A DNA stretch of 64,000 nt from Methylibium rhizosphaerae (GTDB lineage Bacteria; Pseudomonadota; Gammaproteobacteria; Burkholderiales; Burkholderiaceae_C), in NCBI RefSeq assembly GCF_006386545.1, contig NZ_SWAR01000004.1, positions 186,001 through 250,000 of the forward strand, read 5' to 3'. The position numbers and the translations under genes are program-made. Under the pieces are notes generated by a model. It saw nothing but the letters and a program-made list of their open reading frames with translations, had not been told where the DNA came from and did not search any database. Positions 63,267-64,000 of this stretch are shown piece after piece (positions within the stretch are counted from its first letter, which is position 1; each line of letters starts with the position of its first letter).

Positions 63267-64000
63267 ATGATCGGTTTCAGCAGGTACTTCGCCGGCGCCA
63301 CCGCGGCAACGCTCTTGTGGTTCACGGCGGCGTCCGCGCAGGCCCTCGAGGTCGGCATCATCGGGTTCCAGTTCTCGTCGGAGACGCACGCTCGTGTGGT
63401 CAACGCCGCAACCGCAGCCGCCAAGGCGAAAGGCTGGGTCGTCACCGTGTTGAACTCGGAAGGATCCCTGCCCAAGCATGCCGAGCAGATCGACGCGCTG
63501 GTCGTCAAGAAGGTCGACGCCATCATCATCGCGATGGGCAAGCCCACCGAGGCCGAAGCCAAACTCAAGTCGGCGCAGGACAAGGGCATACCGATCGTCA
63601 CCGTGATGTCCGGATCGAGCCCGCACACGCTGTTCGACATCCAGACCAACGAATACAAGGTCGGTGCCGAGGCGGGGCTCTACCTGCTCGGCCAGCTCGG
63701 GTACAGAGGGAACATCGTGACCAGCCGCTTTGACCTCAACGTGGCAACCCGGATTCGCGGCAAGGTGCTCGATGCGGTCCTGTCCGAAAACCAGGCCATC
63801 AAGGAAATCGGCAAGTTCTCGATGTCGCGGACACAAAGCTGGCGCGACGACGTCCGCGCCGGGATGCAGGCGCTCCTGCTCCAGCACCAGGGCAGGATCA
63901 ACGGCATCTGGGCCTCCTTCGACGGCCAGGCCTACGTCATCGACGACCTGCTCAAGGCGCAGGGAATCAAGAAGGGCCAGATCCCGTTCGTTTCGGTGGA
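63267..64000 (+). CDS. Periplasmic sugar-binding protein (3' end beyond window)
   Basis: About 244 residues are visible. A signal peptide (cleavage near AQA|LEVG) precedes a ribose-binding-type fold (VDAIIIAMGKPTEAEAKLKSA, GRINGIWASFDGQAYVIDDLL). GGAGGA lies before ATG 63267. It delivers substrate to the preceding permease. The gene leaves the window before its stop codon. Confidence 0.92.
   Translation, partial: MIGFSRYFAGATAATLLWFTAASAQALEVGIIGFQFSSETHARVVNAATAAAKAKGWVVTVLNSEGSLPKHAEQIDALVVKKVDAIIIAMGKPTEAEAKLKSAQDKGIPIVTVMSGSSPHTLFDIQTNEYKVGAEAGLYLLGQLGYRGNIVTSRFDLNVATRIRGKVLDAVLSENQAIKEIGKFSMSRTQSWRDDVRAGMQALLLQHQGRINGIWASFDGQAYVIDDLLKAQGIKKGQIPFVSV

Overview
The window is high-GC chromosomal DNA of a betaproteobacterium, most likely a Burkholderiales member of the Comamonadaceae (Variovorax-like). 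The basis is the hemC / fused hemD-hemX / hemY block divergent from ppc, the tandem ExbD genes, the TIGR00266 protein and the general protein flavour. The genus is an inference; no rRNA is present.

Region 1 (1-17.7 kb) is a mobile defence island ending at a tRNA-Arg(ACG) gene. On the minus strand one gene chain runs RHH regulator, hsdR, hsdM, DUF1016 nuclease, hsdS with an unusual C-terminal extension, Rad50-like ATPase, NucS/DUF5655-type nuclease, small unknown protein, and a TOTE-type primase-helicase that leaves the left edge. Most of these genes overlap or nearly touch. A 1.2-kb stretch without convincing genes follows, then two tyrosine recombinases with an AlpA-like protein between them, pointing at the 3' end of the tRNA.

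Region 2 (17.7-27.3 kb) is core chromosome: tRNA-Arg, hemY, hemDX and hemC on the minus strand, ppc on the plus strand, a TIGR00266 protein and a membrane diguanylate cyclase.

Region 3 (27.3-50.4 kb) looks like an organosulfur or nutrient-scavenging locus. It holds a DUF1549/DUF1553 plus DUF1501 pair rarely expected outside Planctomycetes, three c-type cytochromes, a Cys-less rhodanese, a TonB-dependent receptor, a peroxiredoxin, an SMP-30 lactonase, a private TonB-ExbB-ExbD-ExbD system, a receiver-less sigma-54 activator (SfnR-like), a TauD/AtsK dioxygenase and an ABC importer. I read five candidate -24/-12 (sigma-54) sites in front of its transcription units, which suggests one regulon. A tannase / membrane hydrolase / AraC block (38.3-42.8 kb) sits inside it and lacks such sites.

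Region 4 (50.4-55.1 kb) is a compact RNA-centred locus: a phage-repressor-like HTH protein, a short promoter-hairpin-terminator transcription unit, an 18-bp palindrome, a tRNA remnant, tRNA-Pro(TGG), an HNH endonuclease, an unrecognised protein, and an RtcB-family RNA ligase with its own promoter. It may be an RNA-damage or repair module.

Region 5 (55-64 kb) contains a MocR regulator divergent from a PaiB-like flavin protein, a coiled-coil lipoprotein, a small unknown protein, a broken lectin-hydrolase gene, and the start of a sugar-use operon (FGGY kinase, ABC permease, periplasmic binding protein) that runs off the right edge. No CRISPR array, rRNA or insertion sequence was seen.
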